A stretch of DNA of 7,320 nt from Marinosulfonomonas sp. (GTDB lineage: Bacteria > Pseudomonadota > Alphaproteobacteria > Rhodobacterales > Rhodobacteraceae), in assembly GCA_015494385.1 (NCBI GenBank), contig WGBJ01000513.1:1-7320 (forward strand), written 5' to 3'. Each line of letters starts with the position of its first letter. Position 1 is the stretch's first letter. A program made the position numbers and the translations under genes. The notes under the pieces were generated by a model. It was not told where the DNA came from and ran no database searches. It saw only the letters and a program-made list of their open reading frames with translations. Of this stretch, positions 4,688 through 7,320 are shown one piece after another.

Positions 4688-7320
4688 CCGGCCTGTGCCC
4701 TTTCAAAGCCCTCTTCAATCGCCTTGCGCAGGCGTTTTTCCAATGTCTTTTGCCGGTTTTCCTCGTGGTATTTAAGGCCGAACATGTCTTTGACGTAAAA
4801 TGTATCGACCACCTGTTCCCCGTATGTCGCAATCACCGCGCTGGCGATATAGACATTGGCATGGGCAAGGGTGCGCGTCAGATCATAGAGCAGGGCGGGG
4901 CGGTCGCGGGTGTCGACCTCGATAATCGTGTAAATCTCGCTGCCCTCGTTATCGAAGGTGATTGTCGTTGGCACCTTGAAGGCGCGTTCGCGTTTCTTGA
5001 TCTTGTCGCGTGATTGCAGGGCATCGCGTGCGATCACCTCGCCTTTTAGCGTCTTTTCGATCATCACGCGCAACCGGTTCAGGCGCGATCCTTCGTAAGG
5101 CGAGCCATCGCCATCCTGTATCCAGAACACCGCAGTCGCATAGCCGTCTTTGGTGGTGTAGGTGCGCGCGTCCACCACATTGGCCCCGACCAGCGCCAGT
5201 GCGCCGGCCAGTCGCGAGAAAATGCCGGGGTGGTCGGCCAGAACGAAACAGGCTTGGGTCGCGTCACGGTCCTCGTCGGGTTTCAGGTCGATGCGGATTT
5301 CGTCTTCGGTCAGGTTGCGCAATTGCCTGGCGAAAATCACATGGGCGCTGGTTTGCAGGCCCTGCCAGTAAGGGGGGTAGTGACGGGCGGTTTCGACTTT
5401 CAGATCCTTCTTGTCCCAATCCGCCAATGCCTGACGCAGTGCCTTTTTGGCGGCGTTTTCGCGGGCGGTGCGGTTCACCGCCTCCATGCCGTTTTCCAGC
5501 GCGGTTTCGGTGTCGGAATACAGCCGCCGGATCAGCATGGCCTTCCAGTTGTTCCATGTGTCCGGCCCGACCCCGCGAATGTCACAGACCGTCAGCACCG
5601 TTAGCAGATCCAGCCGCTCCTTGTTCTTGACCGCCTTGGCAAAGCCGCGAATGGTGCGCGGATCGGAAATGTCGCGTTTTTGTGCCACGTCCGACATCAG
5701 CAGATGGTTGCGCACCAACCATTCGACGTTTTTACATTCGTCCGGTTTCAGTCCCAGACGCGGGGCCACCTTGCGGGCGATTTTCGCCCCAAGGATCGAG
5801 TGGTCCTCGTCCCGCCCCTTGCCGATGTCGTGCAGCAATAGCGCCACATACAGCACCTTGCGATTGATCCCGCCCTTCAGGATGCCCGAGGCAATGGGCA
5901 GTTCTTCTTTCAACTCTTCACGCTCGATCTGGGCAAGGTTGGAAATGCACTGGATGGTGTGTTCGTCCACCGTGTAGTGGTGATACATATTGAACTGCAT
6001 CATTGCCACGATCGGCTCGAACTCGGGGATAAAGGCGGCCAGCACGCCCAATTCGTTCATGCGGCGCAAGGCGCGTTCGGGGTTGCCGTGTTTCAACAGC
6101 AGGTCAAGGAAAATGCGGGTTGCTTCCTTGTCCGCGCGCATTTCGTCATCGATCAGGTCCAGATGCGAGGACACCAGCCGCATTGCGTCGGGGTGGATCA
6201 GAACGCCGGTGCGCAGGGCCTCTTCAAACAGGCGCAGGATGTTCATTTTGTCCTGTAGAAACAGTTTTTCATCTGCAACATTCAGGCGGTTCTGGACGAT
6301 CTGGTAGCCCGGCTTGGCCTTTTTGCGGCGGCGGAAAAACCGCAGCAGGCGGGGTTCCTGTTTGGCGTGGCTGGCTTCGAGCGCGGTCAGCAGGATGCGG
6401 GTCAGATCGCCCACATGGGTAGCGTGGCGGAAATAGTCCTGCATGAAATATTCCACCGCGCGGCGGCCATCGTGGGTTTTATAGCCCATACGTTTGGCAA
6501 CCTCGACCTGCAGGTCGAACGTCAACTGCTCCATCGCGCGACCGGCGATCAGGTGCATGTGGCAACGGGTGGCCCACAGAAATTGCTGGGCGTCGGCGAA
6601 ACTGTCGTATTCGTCTTGCGTGAACAGGCCAAGGGCAACCAGTTCGGCCACGTCATCGACGCGGTGGATGTATTTGGCGATCCAGAACAGCGATTGCAGA
6701 TCACGCAGGCCGCCTTTGCCCTCTTTCACATTGGGTTCGACCATATAACGCTGGCCGCCCTGTTTGCGGTGGCGTTCACTGCGCTCTTCCAGCTTGGCCT
6801 CGATGAATTCGGGGCCGGTGCCGTTGAACAGATCGCGCCACAGGGTTTCTTTCAGCTCGTCAGCCAGCGGGGCGTCGCCCGCCAGATAGCGTTCTTCCAG
6901 CAGGGCGGTGCGGATGGTGAAATCCTCGGCGCCCAAACGGAGGCAATCCTTGATGGTGCGGCTGGAATGGCCGACCTTCAGGCGTAAATCCCACAGGATG
7001 TACAGCATGGATTCAATCACGCTTTCGGCCCATGCGGTCATTTTGTAGGGGGTCAGGAACAACAGGTCGATGTCGGAATGGGGTGCCATTTCGGCGCGGC
7101 CAGATCCGCCCACCGCCAGCACGCACAGGCGTTCGGCATCGGTGGGGTTGGCGATTTTGTGCAGACGGCGGGTGGCAACCTGAAAGGCGGTTTCGACCAG
7201 ACAATCGGCCAGATAGGCATAGGCGCGGGTGGTGCGATGGGCGGCAAAGGGGGCGGCCCTAAAGGCGGCCTCGATTGCTGCGTTGCCGCGTTTGCGGGCC
7301 TCTAGCAAATACCCCACGGT
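4684..7320 (-). CDS. glnD: GlnD, PII uridylyltransferase / uridylyl-removing enzyme (N-terminus beyond the right edge)
   Basis: Bifunctional nitrogen sensor that uridylylates PII (GlnB/GlnK) when glutamine is low and removes UMP when it is high. Numbering is from the Met encoded at 7315-7317. Domains in order: nucleotidyltransferase with GGSGRAEMAPHSDIDLLFL (70-88), catalytic Asp82 and Asp84; the GlnD-type central region with EPNVKEGKGGLRDLQSL (194-210); an HD phosphohydrolase domain with HHYTVDEH (446-453), LLHDIGKGRDEDHS (495-507) and a later RNH (536-538), giving the metal-binding His/Asp set; then two ACT domains (about 689-735 and 798-845) for glutamine sensing. The frame stays open through the last base (ACC precedes that Met), and alphaproteobacterial GlnD is usually about 50-60 residues longer, so the Met at 7317 is probably internal and the true start lies outside. 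It overlaps murJ by four bases. All catalytic motifs look intact. Promoter or NtrC-type sites cannot be judged because the 5' end is missing. Confidence 0.97.
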   Translation of the reverse strand, partial: TVGYLLEARKRGNAAIEAAFRAAPFAAHRTTRAYAYLADCLVETAFQVATRRLHKIANPTDAERLCVLAVGGSGRAEMAPHSDIDLLFLTPYKMTAWAESVIESMLYILWDLRLKVGHSSRTIKDCLRLGAEDFTIRTALLEERYLAGDAPLADELKETLWRDLFNGTGPEFIEAKLEERSERHRKQGGQRYMVEPNVKEGKGGLRDLQSLFWIAKYIHRVDDVAELVALGLFTQDEYDSFADAQQFLWATRCHMHLIAGRAMEQLTFDLQVEVAKRMGYKTHDGRRAVEYFMQDYFRHATHVGDLTRILLTALEASHAKQEPRLLRFFRRRKKAKPGYQIVQNRLNVADEKLFLQDKMNILRLFEEALRTGVLIHPDAMRLVSSHLDLIDDEMRADKEATRIFLDLLLKHGNPERALRRMNELGVLAAFIPEFEPIVAMMQFNMYHHYTVDEHTIQCISNLAQIEREELKEELPIASGILKGGINRKVLYVALLLHDIGKGRDEDHSILGAKIARKVAPRLGLKPDECKNVEWLVRNHLLMSDVAQKRDISDPRTIRGFAKAVKNKERLDLLTVLTVCDIRGVGPDTWNNWKAMLIRRLYSDTETALENGMEAVNRTARENAAKKALRQALADWDKKDLKVETARHYPPYWQGLQTSAHVIFARQLRNLTEDEIRIDLKPDEDRDATQACFVLADHPGIFSRLAGALALVGANVVDARTYTTKDGYATAVFWIQDGDGSPYEGSRLNRLRVMIEKTLKGEVIARDALQSRDKIKKRERAFKVPTTITFDNEGSEIYTIIEVDTRDRPALLYDLTRTLAHANVYIASAVIATYGEQVVDTFYVKDMFGLKYHEENRQKTLEKRLRKAIEEGFERAQAG

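Noticed and set aside
7315..7317. The ATG at 7317 as the true glnD start
   Set aside because: The frame remains open to the window edge, and related GlnD proteins have about 50-60 more residues before this point, so the gene is treated as truncated by the window.

Overview
This window looks like a core chromosomal segment of an alphaproteobacterium, most likely Rhodobacterales (Roseobacter/Rhodobacter group). It is GC-rich, with strongly GC-biased third codon positions. The proteins read like that group's versions, for example the UspA nucleotide loop, the MurJ N-terminus and the GlnD stretch around its Asp-x-Asp motif. I make this assignment from memory of the families, not from a search. 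There is no insertion sequence, phage gene, CRISPR array, tRNA or rRNA.

Layout. Seven protein genes fill almost the whole window. On the minus strand, reading right to left: glnD (entering from beyond the right edge) overlaps murJ by ATGA, and after a gap come trpS, a UspA-family gene, a NifU/Nfu scaffold gene and the first 48 codons of tsaB, which runs off the left edge. The only plus-strand gene is a rhomboid-family membrane protein at 2410-3099. It is divergent from trpS and convergent with murJ. Intergenic gaps are short (46-82 bases), and no gene-free stretch exceeds 300 bases.

How the genes work together. Most are housekeeping genes: nitrogen signalling by PII uridylylation (GlnD), lipid II flipping for peptidoglycan (MurJ), tryptophan charging (TrpS), stress response (UspA), Fe-S cluster delivery (Nfu) and t6A tRNA modification (TsaB). 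Two junctions suggest translational coupling: glnD-murJ (4-base overlap) and nfu-tsaB (11-base overlap with an apparent TTG start). A promoter-like TTGACA-N17-CATATC in front of nfu suggests that nfu-tsaB can be transcribed separately from trpS-uspA.

Notable point. I found no new multi-gene system. The most interesting item is the rhomboid-family protein. Aligned by eye to GlpG, it lacks the catalytic Ser (Tyr instead), the catalytic His (Asp instead) and the oxyanion-loop Asn (Ala instead), while keeping the rhomboid fold signature. It is therefore probably a bacterial pseudoprotease, not the active intramembrane protease that automatic annotation would name.
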